57,664 nt of DNA from CAZCBJ01 sp964496705 (GTDB lineage: Bacteria; Chloroflexota; Anaerolineae; Anaerolineales; Anaerolineaceae), in contig CAZCBJ010000002.1 of the NCBI GenBank assembly GCA_964496705.1, positions 1 to 57,664 of the forward strand. Direction: 5' to 3'. The translations under genes and the position numbers were made by a program. Positions 1 to 7,861 of this stretch are shown piece by piece; the stretch's first letter is position 1; each line of letters begins with the position of its first letter. The notes below the pieces were generated by a model. The model was given only the letters and a program-made list of their open reading frames with translations, did no database searches and was not told where the DNA came from.

Positions 1-91
1 GCTCGATGAGGATGGTCTCGCCTTTGAGGCGAACCTCCACCCGTTTATCCCGCTGGGAACTACCGAGGCTAATGCTGATGGCGTGTTTCAT
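1..91 (-). CDS. Partial gene, N-terminus of a quinate 5-dehydrogenase-like protein
   Basis: Only the first 30 codons are inside the window; the gene continues past base 1. The visible N-terminus begins MKHAISISLGSSQRDKRVEV. This resembles the start of proteins annotated as quinate 5-dehydrogenase in Firmicutes and Chloroflexi (MKxxxSVSLGSSxRDxxVE). An ATG at 91-89 is preceded on the coding strand by an ACTCCT stretch with no good Shine-Dalgarno, and the tRNA gene lies just upstream on the same strand. The family assignment rests on a short stretch recalled from memory, so it is tentative; that a coding gene starts here is more secure. Confidence 0.5.
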   Translation of the reverse strand, partial: MKHAISISLGSSQRDKRVEVRLKGETILIE

Positions 92-96
92 AGGAG

Positions 97-168
97 TGGG
101 CCCGGAAGGATTCGAACCTTCGACCAAGCGGTTATGAGCCGCGCGCTCTGCCGCTGAGCTACGGGCCC
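97..168 (-). tRNA. tRNA-Met (anticodon CAT)
   Basis: On the minus strand the 72-nt sequence folds into a cloverleaf. It has a 7-bp acceptor stem GGGCCCG/CGGGCCC with discriminator A, a D-arm GCTC...GAGC, the anticodon loop CTCATAA, and a T-arm GAAGG-TTCGAAT-CCTTC. The CCA end is not encoded. The first acceptor pair is G-C, not the mismatch typical of initiators, so it is an elongator Met tRNA or a lysidine-modified Ile2 tRNA. The top pair of the anticodon stem (C27/U43) is mismatched. Confidence 0.93.
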
Positions 169-215
169 AGGCGCAATTCGATTATATCACGGTGTATATC
201 ACCGGATACATGCTT

Positions 216-848
216 TCAGTCGCGGTAGACTCCACGGCGGATCAACTCAAAGTAGGTTTCGACCTCTGTGAACATGCGCTCCACCAGCGCAAGCGATTCC
301 GCAGGTTCCAGCCGCTGCAGTACGGGGGTATAGCGGGCAAACAGGCCTTCCAATACCAACTGGACCAACGCGATCACCTTGTCCACGTCAACGCCATCTT
401 TGAATTTCGCCCGGTCCAATCCCTGGCTCAAACGCTGAGCGCTGGCAGACGTTTGGCTGTTAAAGCGCTGCATCAGCTCGGCTTTGATCTCTTCCGGGGC
501 GTTGAGGAAGGCGTTGTAAAAAAGACTGTAAATGAGCGGCTGGCGCAAGGCCAGCGTCATGCGCGCCCGTCCCAGGCTAAGCAGGCGCTCGAACAGGTCG
601 GCGGGGAGGTCGGCGGTCAACGCCTGGCTCTCGCGGGTGTACTCTTTCACAGCATGGTCGATGATGTAGAAAAACAAGCCTTTCTTGCTGCCAAAGAAAA
701 AGAACAGGGTGCCCTTGGGGATGCCGGCCTGTTGGACGATTTGATTGGTGGAGGCCTGTTCGTAACCTTTGCGAGCGAATTCTTCCATGCAGACCTGCAG
801 GATGCGCTGCTGTTCGGCGGGGGGGATTCGCTCAAAGTTCTCGTACAT
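216..848 (-). CDS. TetR/AcrR family transcriptional regulator
   Basis: A 210-aa DNA-binding repressor of the TetR family. The N-terminal helix-turn-helix is clear: RILQVCMEEFARKGYEQAS followed by TNQIVQQAGIPKGTLFFFFG, ending with the usual KKGLF. The C-terminal ~150 residues are an all-helical ligand-binding/dimerisation domain of unknown specificity. I chose ATG 848 (MYENFER), 5 nt after the stop of the upstream methyltransferase gene; a GTG at 881 would extend it by 11 residues but overlap that gene by 28 nt. It is the second gene of a two-gene operon whose promoter carries a perfect palindrome (1810-1831), so autoregulation is likely (inference). Confidence 0.92.
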   Translation of the reverse strand: MYENFERIPPAEQQRILQVCMEEFARKGYEQASTNQIVQQAGIPKGTLFFFFGSKKGLFFYIIDHAVKEYTRESQALTADLPADLFERLLSLGRARMTLALRQPLIYSLFYNAFLNAPEEIKAELMQRFNSQTSASAQRLSQGLDRAKFKDGVDVDKVIALVQLVLEGLFARYTPVLQRLEPAESLALVERMFTEVETYFELIRRGVYRD

Positions 849-853
849 CGGTC

Positions 854-1792
854 TTACCCAAGCCGGTAGTGTAGCGTCCACTGGGTGCGGGTGAACAAAG
901 TGCTGTGGCGGAAGATGCGCAGCCAGCCCAGCTTGGGGTGGTTACTTTCAAAATAGCTCCACTCGTCCAGGAGTTGGATGTGCGGCTGCCAGCTTTCCAG
1001 CGCGCGCCCGTCTGGGATGCCGAATTGAAAATTGGCATCCGCGCCAATCTTGCCCGCCCGGCGCAATTTTCCGCGCAGCATCTTTTTCATCATCGGACTG
1101 AGCCAGCGTTGGTTGACCATCTCGCAGACCAGCTCGCTGCCCAGGAAGCGCGCCTGCAGCTCCAGCACCAATTCCTTGACTTTATGCGGCTCAAGATACA
1201 TAAAAACGCCCTCGGCCAGGAAAATCACCGGGCGCTTGCCCTGTGCCTGGACGGTATCCATCCATCCGGTATCAAAGACGGATACGGCCAGCATGCGGTA
1301 GCGGTCGGTTTCGGTGTAGAAATGCCGTTTCAATTCGATCACCTCGGGCAGGTCCAGATCGAAGAACAGCAAACTGCCGTTGTCAATCCGTTCGAAGCGC
1401 GAGTCCATCCCGCAGCCGATGTTGACGATGATCCCGTCCGGGTGGTGCACGCCGCGCGGCAGGTCGGCAACGTTGGTNNNNNNNNNNATCCCGTCCGGGT
1501 GTTGGGTGATAAAAGCTTCCGCATATTCATCGAATTTCTTGGCGCGCAGGGCGATATGCACAATCAGGTCTGGGCGGACCCTCCCCTGGCTGAGCGCGCG
1601 CAGCATTGGGCTTTCCGAGGTGGCCAGCAGCGGATTCAACCTGCGCGTAACTTGCACGGCTTTTTCATCCTGCAGGATGGGGTCTTGTGATTGAGATTCC
1701 AGCGCGTGGCAATAAAAGGTGAGGAGGCAGGTTTCGGCTATGTGCGACAGGCGCGGCGACAGCGTGAGTAAATTTTCTTTCAGGTCTGACAT
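854..1792 (-). CDS. SAM-dependent methyltransferase, LCM (PF04072) family, interrupted by a scaffold gap
   Basis: Class I methyltransferase of the leucine carboxyl methyltransferase/polyketide O-methyltransferase type. The SAM-binding motif is VNIGCGMDSRFERID and later LAEGVFMYL is the usual post-II region; the substrate cannot be inferred. As assembled it has 312 codons including four unknown residues from a 10-N gap. A 14-base sequence flanks the gap on both sides, exactly 57 nt apart; merging the copies removes 19 codons, restores HPDG directly before IIVNIGCG as the family expects, and gives about 293 aa. The extra segment TNVADLPRGVH is therefore probably artefactual. ATG 1792 has an AAAGGGAA ribosome site; TTGACA/TATACT promoter and operator lie just upstream. 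Confidence 0.85.
   Translation of the reverse strand: MSDLKENLLTLSPRLSHIAETCLLTFYCHALESQSQDPILQDEKAVQVTRRLNPLLATSESPMLRALSQGRVRPDLIVHIALRAKKFDEYAEAFITQHPDGXXXXTNVADLPRGVHHPDGIIVNIGCGMDSRFERIDNGSLLFFDLDLPEVIELKRHFYTETDRYRMLAVSVFDTGWMDTVQAQGKRPVIFLAEGVFMYLEPHKVKELVLELQARFLGSELVCEMVNQRWLSPMMKKMLRGKLRRAGKIGADANFQFGIPDGRALESWQPHIQLLDEWSYFESNHPKLGWLRIFRHSTLFTRTQWTLHYRLG
1478..1487. other. Assembly gap (10 Ns)
   Basis: Ten undetermined bases join two contigs inside the methyltransferase gene. The 14-mer ATCCCGTCCGGGTG occurs at 1431-1444 and again at 1488-1501, immediately after the gap, so the two contig ends probably overlap instead of being separated. Confidence 0.98.
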
Positions 1793-1809
1793 TGTTTATT
1801 CCCTTTCTG

Positions 1810-1831
1810 TTACTGACCACATGGTCAGTAA
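1810..1831. promoter_or_regulatory. TetR-type operator palindrome
   Basis: Perfect 10-bp arms TTACTGACCA/TGGTCAGTAA around a 2-bp centre. It lies directly downstream of the -10 box and about 18 nt before the methyltransferase start, where a bound repressor would block initiation. The TetR-family gene of the same operon is the obvious candidate ligand (inference). Confidence 0.8.
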
Positions 1832-1833
1832 TC

Positions 1834-1861
1834 AGTATACGCCGTTAGCAGACTTTGTCAA
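1834..1861 (-). promoter_or_regulatory. Sigma70-type promoter of the methyltransferase-TetR operon
   Basis: On the minus strand: -35 TTGACA (1861-1856), 16-nt spacer, -10 TATACT (1839-1834). The predicted start site falls within the operator palindrome at 1810-1831. Confidence 0.85.
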
Positions 1862-1944
1862 GCCCCTTTTTTGAGTGGAGGATGGCAGATTTCCCCGAAA
1901 CAGTCCTCCACTGTCTGCTGCTGCGAACATCCAAAAAGCCAATT

Positions 1945-3048
1945 CTAAACCTGCCAACGCGTCGCGGCGATAAAACGCTCCTCTTCCGGCCGGGTGTGGA
2001 AGTAGTAAGCGCTGACCAGCATCCCATCCGGCATGACGACGCTGCGTGGATAACCCAGGTCCGTCCCACCCCCGTCAGCGCGAAGCATGATCTCATCTCC
2101 CCATGTCTTGCCCTGGTCTGCGCTCAGTCGGGCGCGGATGCCGAAGGGCGGTTTACGCACCCCGTAGATCAGCGCCAGGCGTCCATCCGCAAGACAAGCC
2201 AGGCTGGGCGGGTTGCCGCCGGTTCCCGTGTCTGGGACAGGGCGGGCAAGGTAATGAAAGCTGTGTCCATCGTCCTCGGACCGGTACAGGTCAATCCAAC
2301 CCGGCTGGCTGAACCCGCCGCGCGCCCAGCCGCGGACTGCGCTCAGGATGCTGCCGTCCGGCAGGCGCTGACTGGAGGGCATGATATGGTGTTGGGTTTC
2401 CGAGCGGCAGACCCACGCTTCCAGCGCAAAATTGAGCCCGCCGTCGCGGGTGCGGGCGCAGATCACCCCGCCGCCTTCTTCGCCGTCCTGTCGCGAAACG
2501 GTCAGAAACAGGGTCAGGTCTTGCGGCCCGTTAACCAGGTAATCGGTGCGCGCCTCAATCCCGGGCAGCCCGAAATCAGGCAGGCAGTAGGGGCCCTGCC
2601 AGGTGAGGGCGCGGTCATGGGTGATATAAAACCAGGATTGCGTGCCGGTTCCCAGCCCGGTGCGCGCGCAAAGCAGCCCAAACCCTTCACTAATAAAACT
2701 TAACTGACCGGGGCAGACGGCAGGCAGCGGCGGCTTGCCCAGCTCAATGGCGCGGCTTATCGAGAGTGAATGGACGACATGCTCGTCCGCTGAAAACGCC
2801 CTGCCTCCGGGTGAGGGGAAAAAGGCATCTTCCACCTGCCAGTGAACGCCGCCGTCGAAGCTGCGAGCCTGCAACACCTGAAAAGTTTTGCGCGAGTTAC
2901 AGGCGTGAAAACCTGGCCTGAGTTGGAATTCGGCGGTGACGAACACCAACACAATTTCACTGCCCCAGGCCCACAATCCGTAATTCGCCGGCCACCCGGC
3001 GAAACGCCCCGCCTGTTGGTAAACCAGGCAGTGTTCCACCCGGTTCAT
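1945..3048 (-). CDS. BNR-repeat sialidase-like (exo-alpha-sialidase family) protein
   Basis: A 367-aa six-bladed beta-propeller-type protein of the sialidase superfamily. Several Asp-box-like turns (S-x-D-x-G-x-x-W) can be read: SFDGGVHWQ, TRDGGLNF, SEDDGHSF and SADQGKTW, spaced as in BNR proteins. There is no signal peptide, so it is probably cytoplasmic. Its ATG overlaps the stop of the upstream GH43 gene by 4 nt (ATGA), so the two are translationally coupled and likely act on the same glycan. Many proteins of this family are not true sialidases; the substrate is unknown, and I did not verify the full catalytic Arg triad. Confidence 0.8.
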   Translation of the reverse strand: MNRVEHCLVYQQAGRFAGWPANYGLWAWGSEIVLVFVTAEFQLRPGFHACNSRKTFQVLQARSFDGGVHWQVEDAFFPSPGGRAFSADEHVVHSLSISRAIELGKPPLPAVCPGQLSFISEGFGLLCARTGLGTGTQSWFYITHDRALTWQGPYCLPDFGLPGIEARTDYLVNGPQDLTLFLTVSRQDGEEGGGVICARTRDGGLNFALEAWVCRSETQHHIMPSSQRLPDGSILSAVRGWARGGFSQPGWIDLYRSEDDGHSFHYLARPVPDTGTGGNPPSLACLADGRLALIYGVRKPPFGIRARLSADQGKTWGDEIMLRADGGGTDLGYPRSVVMPDGMLVSAYYFHTRPEEERFIAATRWQV

Positions 3049-4556
3049 CTTCTGCGATATTCGAACCAGTCAAAATCAGCCGGGGCGTGGTTGGGCTGAC
3101 CGTTGCCGCTGGCAAACAAACCAATATACACGCCCGTCCAGGCGTTGCCGGGGTCGGCAATTTCAGAGCAGATCAGGCGGCATAATCCGCTGGCCAGGGT
3201 GGCCTGTTCGCTCTGGGTCTGATAACGGAACGTGTAGGTTTGTCCGTCCGAGCTAATCTCCAGCCGCAGTGGATTGTCATCCACTGGAGCGGAGTAAATT
3301 TCCTCAAACATGTCGCCCACCTGTTTCATCACTGCCACGCAGCGCCGCCCGTTGTGCATCGTGATAACCAGGTCATAATGGAACTGATTATTCATCAGTA
3401 CGGTCATACCGGCTTGCTCGTTGGGCGACTGCGGCACAAAATCCACCAGGGAGGAGGCAGAAAAATCGAACGCGTCCTGGCGGCGCCCGAGGAAGGCGGG
3501 TGAAGCCGTGTCGTACAGGGCAACCGGCGATCCGTACAGCCTCAGCCAGCCCGGCCGCTGGCTCAACGACCAATCCGTCTCATGCGGGTTGCGCAGGAAA
3601 TTCCACTCAAAGTCCAGGCTGGGGGAGTCAAAATCGTCGTGAAATGGTCGGACGGATGACTGGGCTGGCAGCAGGCTGCTCTCGAAGCTCTCCGGCATGC
3701 GCCCATTGCCGTTGACCAGCGGCCAGCCGTCGGCTGTCCAGGTCAGCGGAGCGAGGAATGTTTCCCGCCCCAGGATGGTGGCGTTGTTGTACTGGCGGTG
3801 GCGGGTGCCCAGGCAGAATATCCACCAGTTGCCCAGGTGATCCTCCACCAGTTCGGCATGACCCAGGTCGCGGATGGGACCGTGAGCCTGGTCGCGGTGG
3901 GTGAGGATCGGGTTGTGCGGGCAGGGGTCAAACGGTCCCCAGGGATTGTCGGCGCGGCCGATCACCTCGCAATGCCCGAAGCGGCTGCCGCCTTCAGCCG
4001 CCATGAGGTAATACCGTCCGTCAATTTTATACAGGTGAGGACCTTCGATGTCGCTGCAGATAAATCCGCTGGTCAGCAGGCGCGGCGCATGCTTGAGCTG
4101 CCCACTGCGCATGTCAATCTCCGCCTGGACGATGCCCACTGTTCCGCGCCGGGTGTAATAGACTTTGCCGTCATCGTCGAAGAACAGCGAGGGATCGAAA
4201 ACGTCGGCATCCACCCAGACAGGTTCCGACCACGCTTCGGCCGGGTCGCTGGCGGTGACATAAAAATTGCCCTTCCCGCCCACGTTGGTGGTGATCATGT
4301 AGAACCTGTCCTGGTGGAAGCGGATGGTTGGGGCAAAAATGCCCAGAGAAGCCGGGCGACCCTCCAGGTCCAGTTGGCTGGTGCGGGTGAGGCAATGGCC
4401 GATTTGGCGCCAATTGACCAGGTCGCGGCTGTGATATATGGGCACGCCGGGAAAGTATTCGAAGCTGGAGGTCACCAGGTAATAGTCCTCTCCCACGCGG
4501 CAAAGGCTGGGGTCGGGGTGAAAGCCAGGCAGGATGGGATTGTGGATGAGTGACAT
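3045..4556 (-). CDS. Glycoside hydrolase family 43 (beta-xylosidase/alpha-L-arabinofuranosidase type)
   Basis: A 503-aa intracellular glycosidase. The N-terminus NPILPGFHPDPSLCRVGEDY carries the conserved GH43 general-base Asp; VFDPSLFFDDDGKVYY and the IEGPHLYK segment carry the other two expected acidic residues. Residues ~1-310 form the five-bladed propeller; the rest (from HDDFDSPSLDFEWNFLR) is the concanavalin-like C-terminal domain of XynB-type GH43 enzymes. No signal peptide, so it would act on imported oligosaccharides. Start: ATG 4556 has a GGAG 6 nt upstream; an earlier in-frame start at 4586 adds ten residues that are not family-like. First gene of an operon with the sialidase-like protein. 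Confidence 0.9.
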   Translation of the reverse strand: MSLIHNPILPGFHPDPSLCRVGEDYYLVTSSFEYFPGVPIYHSRDLVNWRQIGHCLTRTSQLDLEGRPASLGIFAPTIRFHQDRFYMITTNVGGKGNFYVTASDPAEAWSEPVWVDADVFDPSLFFDDDGKVYYTRRGTVGIVQAEIDMRSGQLKHAPRLLTSGFICSDIEGPHLYKIDGRYYLMAAEGGSRFGHCEVIGRADNPWGPFDPCPHNPILTHRDQAHGPIRDLGHAELVEDHLGNWWIFCLGTRHRQYNNATILGRETFLAPLTWTADGWPLVNGNGRMPESFESSLLPAQSSVRPFHDDFDSPSLDFEWNFLRNPHETDWSLSQRPGWLRLYGSPVALYDTASPAFLGRRQDAFDFSASSLVDFVPQSPNEQAGMTVLMNNQFHYDLVITMHNGRRCVAVMKQVGDMFEEIYSAPVDDNPLRLEISSDGQTYTFRYQTQSEQATLASGLCRLICSEIADPGNAWTGVYIGLFASGNGQPNHAPADFDWFEYRRR

Positions 4557-4787
4557 ATGCGCTCCATACGGGATATGCAACCGCACAAGGCAGGTGGCTG
4601 ATCCTGATCATGCTGATGAACTGCTTCGGTTATACGGGGATTTCCGCATACTATATCATGAATGAGAAAAAAGCGGGGTAAAATTAGGTCGCCGTTCGTT
4701 TTGGATTGCATTTCACCGGTTCAATAACCTTAAACCGCTTAAAACGGTACGAATACCCAACGTGAAAATCACAAACCACGTTCTTCG

Positions 4788-5198
4788 ATGAAAATCATTG
4801 TTGATTCTTCCCTTTGCCGCGATTGCCAGGCCTGTATGCTGGCTTGCTCCTTGTTTCATGAGGGGGTGAGCAATCCCACCCTTTCACGCGTAGGGGTTGT
4901 CAAAAACATGGAGCAGTATTCTTTTCGCATCGATGTTTGCCAGATGTGCACCCAACCGGACTGCCTGGCAGCCTGTCCTTCCGGGGCGTTGGTGATGGAT
5001 GAGCGCGGGGTGGTGCAATTCGTCTACGATGATTGCCTGATCTGCGGACTTTGCGCGGATTCCTGTCCTCATAACGCCATTTTCTTCGATCCCCTGACTG
5101 ACCGTTATATGAAGTGTGACCTGTGCGCAGGACGGGTGCAGGGACCTTTGTGCGTTGAACTGTGCCCGGTGGGCGCCTTGACGCTGGAGGAGGTTTGA
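4788..5198 (+). CDS. Four-[4Fe-4S] ferredoxin (HycB/AOR-partner type)
   Basis: A 136-aa iron-sulfur electron carrier. Sixteen cysteines fall in four groups: CxxCxxCxxxC at residues 10-20, CQMCTQPDCLAACP, CLICGLCADSCP and CDLC followed by CVELCP. These should bind four [4Fe-4S] clusters, as in the electron-transfer subunits of formate and aldehyde oxidoreductases. It is followed after 1 nt by the aldehyde:ferredoxin oxidoreductase remnant, the usual pairing of this protein. No obvious Shine-Dalgarno precedes ATG 4788. If the neighbouring oxidoreductase is really inactive, this carrier may be without its native partner. Confidence 0.9.
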   Translation: MKIIVDSSLCRDCQACMLACSLFHEGVSNPTLSRVGVVKNMEQYSFRIDVCQMCTQPDCLAACPSGALVMDERGVVQFVYDDCLICGLCADSCPHNAIFFDPLTDRYMKCDLCAGRVQGPLCVELCPVGALTLEEV

Positions 5199-5199
5199 C

Positions 5200-5553
5200 G
5201 TGCCCTGCGGATGGATGGGAAAGATTCTGGAGGTTGACCTTTCGATGGGGAAGGTCGGCACCCGCGACAGCCTGCCCTACATCGAAAAGACGCTGGGCGA
5301 ACGGGTGCTGGCATCGCAGATTGCCTGGGATGAATTGCCGCAGGGCATCGACGCCTTTGATTCGCGCAACCTGATCATCATCGCCACCGGTCCGCTGACC
5401 GGCAAGCTGGTGGACACGATGGGTTTCTTGCGCCTGATGGACGATTACTGCGCTGCTCGCAACTGGGACCTGTGCACCGGTTGGCCGACCACCCAGGCTA
5501 TGATTTATCTCGATATGCAGGAAAATCTGCCTGCATTGGAGCGATTATCCTGA
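5200..5553 (+). CDS. Internally deleted aldehyde:ferredoxin oxidoreductase (N- and C-terminal ends joined)
   Basis: A 117-aa open frame whose first ~68 residues match the start of tungsten-containing AORs (GWMGKILEVDLSMGKV, WDELPQGIDAF, IIIATGPLTG). Its remainder (GFLRLMDDYCAARNWD, TGWPT) matches the extreme C-terminus of the same family (roughly LDEYYxxRGWDxxTGWPT). AORs are about 600 aa, so close to 500 codons with the tungstopterin and [4Fe-4S] ligands are absent, the join lying near 5400-5410 and in frame. The GTG start at 5200 has GGAGGAGG 7 nt before it. Either a genuine in-frame deletion (a pseudogene that still reads through) or a mis-assembly; it cannot be a working oxidoreductase as written. 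Confidence 0.75.
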   Translation: MPCGWMGKILEVDLSMGKVGTRDSLPYIEKTLGERVLASQIAWDELPQGIDAFDSRNLIIIATGPLTGKLVDTMGFLRLMDDYCAARNWDLCTGWPTTQAMIYLDMQENLPALERLS

Positions 5554-5569
5554 CACACCTGGAGGAAGT

Positions 5570-6421
5570 ATGATCACGATTGCCTTATTTGGTGCAGCAG
5601 GGAAAATGGGCGGACGCATCTCGCACCGACTGCGCGAAGCGCAGCAATATCGCACGCTGTATGTTGAATCCGGCGAGGCTGGCATCCAACGCCTGCGCGA
5701 ACGCGGCGACATGCCGGCTGATCCGAGGGAGGCGGCGTGCAGTGCGGATGTGGTGATATTGTCTGTCCCGGACAAACTGCTGGGCAAGTTATCCCATGAG
5801 GTGGTGCCGTTGCTCAAACCCGGGGCGATGGTCATCTGCCTGGATCCGGCTGCGCCGTTTGGCGGTGAGCTGGCTGAGCGGGCTGACATCACCTATTACA
5901 TCACGCATCCCTGCCATCCGCCGGTGGTCAACGATGAAACCGACCCCGAAGCGCGCATGGATTTCTTTGGCGCGATCAAAGCCAAGCAGCATGTAGTCTG
6001 CGCGTTGATGCAAGGTCCCGAGGAGGATTATGCCCGTGGGGAAGAGATTGTGCGGGTGATCTTTGCGCCGGTGATGACTGCCCATCGAGTGACCGTGGAG
6101 CAGATGGCCATCCTGGAACCCGCGCTCTCTGAAACGGTGGTGCTGACCTGCATGGTGATCATGACCGAAGCGATTGAGGAGGCGGTCAAACGCGGGGTGC
6201 CGCCGCAGGCGGCGCGTGATTTTGTGCTGGGACATATGAATGTCAATATTGGCATCCTTTTCGGCTACATCGATGCGCAATTGTCGGACGGCGCGAAGAT
6301 GGCCGTCTCACGCGCCCGAACGCGGCTGTTTCAGCCGGATTGGAAGGCGGTCTTTGATCCGGAGCATGTGATGGCTGAGGTGAAGGCTATCACCCAGGCG
6401 ATAAACGTAAATAGAGGCTAA
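5570..6421 (+). CDS. D-apionate oxidoisomerase (ApnO)-like NAD-dependent dehydrogenase
   Basis: A 283-aa protein with an N-terminal Rossmann fold (IALFGAAGKMGGRISHRL) and a helical phosphogluconate-dehydrogenase-like C-terminal domain. The stretches THPCHPPVVNDETDPEA, ALMQGPEEDYARGEEI and VEQMAILEPALSETV are strongly reminiscent of the ApnO family, which oxidises and isomerises D-apionate in apiose breakdown; proteins of this family are often named only 'phosphogluconate dehydrogenase C-terminal domain protein'. ATG 5570 has a GGAGG ribosome site. It follows the AOR remnant by 16 nt. Nearby GH43 and sialidase-like genes would fit plant-polysaccharide use, but no other apiose gene is visible, so the substrate is inferred. 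Confidence 0.7.
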   Translation: MITIALFGAAGKMGGRISHRLREAQQYRTLYVESGEAGIQRLRERGDMPADPREAACSADVVILSVPDKLLGKLSHEVVPLLKPGAMVICLDPAAPFGGELAERADITYYITHPCHPPVVNDETDPEARMDFFGAIKAKQHVVCALMQGPEEDYARGEEIVRVIFAPVMTAHRVTVEQMAILEPALSETVVLTCMVIMTEAIEEAVKRGVPPQAARDFVLGHMNVNIGILFGYIDAQLSDGAKMAVSRARTRLFQPDWKAVFDPEHVMAEVKAITQAINVNRG

Positions 6422-6424
6422 GCC

Positions 6425-6814
6425 ATGTTCAAAAAGTTGACCTTTCCCCTACGTGTGCTGGGAGGCGGTTTCCTGGTCTTCAGCGGTGTCCTGATCTGCG
6501 CGGCCGGATTGCAGAGCGCGGAATTGGAAACCACCTTAGGACCGCGCTGGGAAATTGTATTAATTGGAATTGAATTTTTACTGGCAGGCGCGTACACCCT
6601 GTGGATGAAGGGGTGGCCGCGCCTGCCCGGGCTGATCCTGGCGGTGGCATTCTGGGTGGGTCTGGCGGTGTTGATTAACTGGAGCGCGTTTGGGCCTGGC
6701 GAGCACGTACTCACCCGCAATAATCCGTCTGCCGGATCGTTTGGCACACTGGCATTGGTTTGGGATATACTTATTGTATGGTTTCTTTTTAAGACCATTC
6801 GAGGCTATTTCTGA
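6425..6814 (+). CDS. Small four-helix membrane protein, function unknown
   Basis: 129 aa, begins 3 nt after the upstream stop. Four hydrophobic segments are visible (about residues 8-28, 43-60, 68-86 and 106-124), the second ending in WMKGWPRLPG, with a short polar loop GPGEHVLTRNNPSAGS before the last. I do not recognise a family. Position suggests co-transcription with the ApnO-like gene, but nothing ties it functionally. Confidence 0.7.
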   Translation: MFKKLTFPLRVLGGGFLVFSGVLICAAGLQSAELETTLGPRWEIVLIGIEFLLAGAYTLWMKGWPRLPGLILAVAFWVGLAVLINWSAFGPGEHVLTRNNPSAGSFGTLALVWDILIVWFLFKTIRGYF

Positions 6815-6840
6815 CGTTTCCAATTGAATAGGTGGTGCGT

Positions 6841-7860
6841 ATGGCACAGACTGATGATCTTTTCGCGCAGGCCTTAAAGGCTTACGAGCAGGGGGATTAT
6901 CAGCTTGTAAAATCAGCCCTTCACCGGCTGTTGTCTATCAATGTTCGCCATAAAGAAGCCTGGCGCCTGCTTTACCGCTGCAGCGGGGAAAGCGGGGATT
7001 TCCAATCTTTCGTCACCGATTATGTGCGCAGGTATTTTCCCCACCTGCTGCCCCGCGGTCCGGCACAGGGCCTGGAGGGCGAAACTTTGCCTTCACCTGC
7101 GGCGCCGGTGGAAAAGTTGCAGACTGAGCCCGCCGCTGCGCCTCCGCCTGAGCCTGCCGCGGCGATTGCGGCAGCGCCTCAAACAGCACCCTTTACGTAC
7201 ACCGAATATGATGAGTGGGCAGAGATGCCTGCCACTGCTGCGCAGGCGGCTGCGCTGGTGGAATGGGGAGAACCGCCTGCTTTCCTGGTTTCCTCATGTT
7301 ATCCATTCGATGTGAAATTGGTCTCCGGCTCAGCGCAAGAGATGGTGTATGGCTTGTATCATGGCAGCCAGCGCTTTGTGGATGTGCGCATCCTGCTCAA
7401 CCGACGGCAGTATTTTATATGCTTCCAGGAAAAGCCGGTTTACAGCCTGGAGGTGACCGAAGCCAGGCAGATCGCATGGTACGGCTCGGTGGATGCACTG
7501 CGTTATCTCAAGCTACCGCGCGAGGTGGAACTGGGTACCAGCTTCTTTGACGGGCAATACACTCACCTGATTCCTCACTCGCAGCTCAAGATTGAAAAGT
7601 TCTTGCTGGCGTTGAGTGGTGAAAAGGAATCCTTCACAATTGTCTCGCAAGATACAGCCAACCTGCCCGTGCAGGCAAGCCTGCTCATCCAGCACACGCG
7701 CACCTTCCTGGGACGCAACGACCAGTACTGGTTAACCGTGGAGAGGGATACCGGTCTGCGGCGTTATGATGACCCGTTGGAAGAACTGCTCTTCCTCGAA
7801 TTGGTTCGCCAGGCTGTGATAAAATACAACACGCTCCCGCCGGACAAACTTTTACCTTAA
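6841..7860 (+). CDS. Tetratricopeptide-like protein with Ala/Pro-rich linker, function unknown
   Basis: 339 aa. Residues ~5-45 (LFAQALKAYEQGDYQLVKSA through the KEAWRLLYRC segment) form a TPR-like helical pair, followed by an Ala/Pro/Glu-rich low-complexity linker (about residues 75-135). A globular C-terminal domain (~150-339) is rich in Tyr and Leu and has no motif I know. ATG 6841 is preceded by AGGTGG at a 6-nt distance; a GTG three codons upstream is also possible. No signal peptide or membrane segment, so probably cytoplasmic. The following acetyltransferase starts 1 nt after its stop. Confidence 0.7.
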   Translation: MAQTDDLFAQALKAYEQGDYQLVKSALHRLLSINVRHKEAWRLLYRCSGESGDFQSFVTDYVRRYFPHLLPRGPAQGLEGETLPSPAAPVEKLQTEPAAAPPPEPAAAIAAAPQTAPFTYTEYDEWAEMPATAAQAAALVEWGEPPAFLVSSCYPFDVKLVSGSAQEMVYGLYHGSQRFVDVRILLNRRQYFICFQEKPVYSLEVTEARQIAWYGSVDALRYLKLPREVELGTSFFDGQYTHLIPHSQLKIEKFLLALSGEKESFTIVSQDTANLPVQASLLIQHTRTFLGRNDQYWLTVERDTGLRRYDDPLEELLFLELVRQAVIKYNTLPPDKLLP

Positions 7861-7861
7861 C

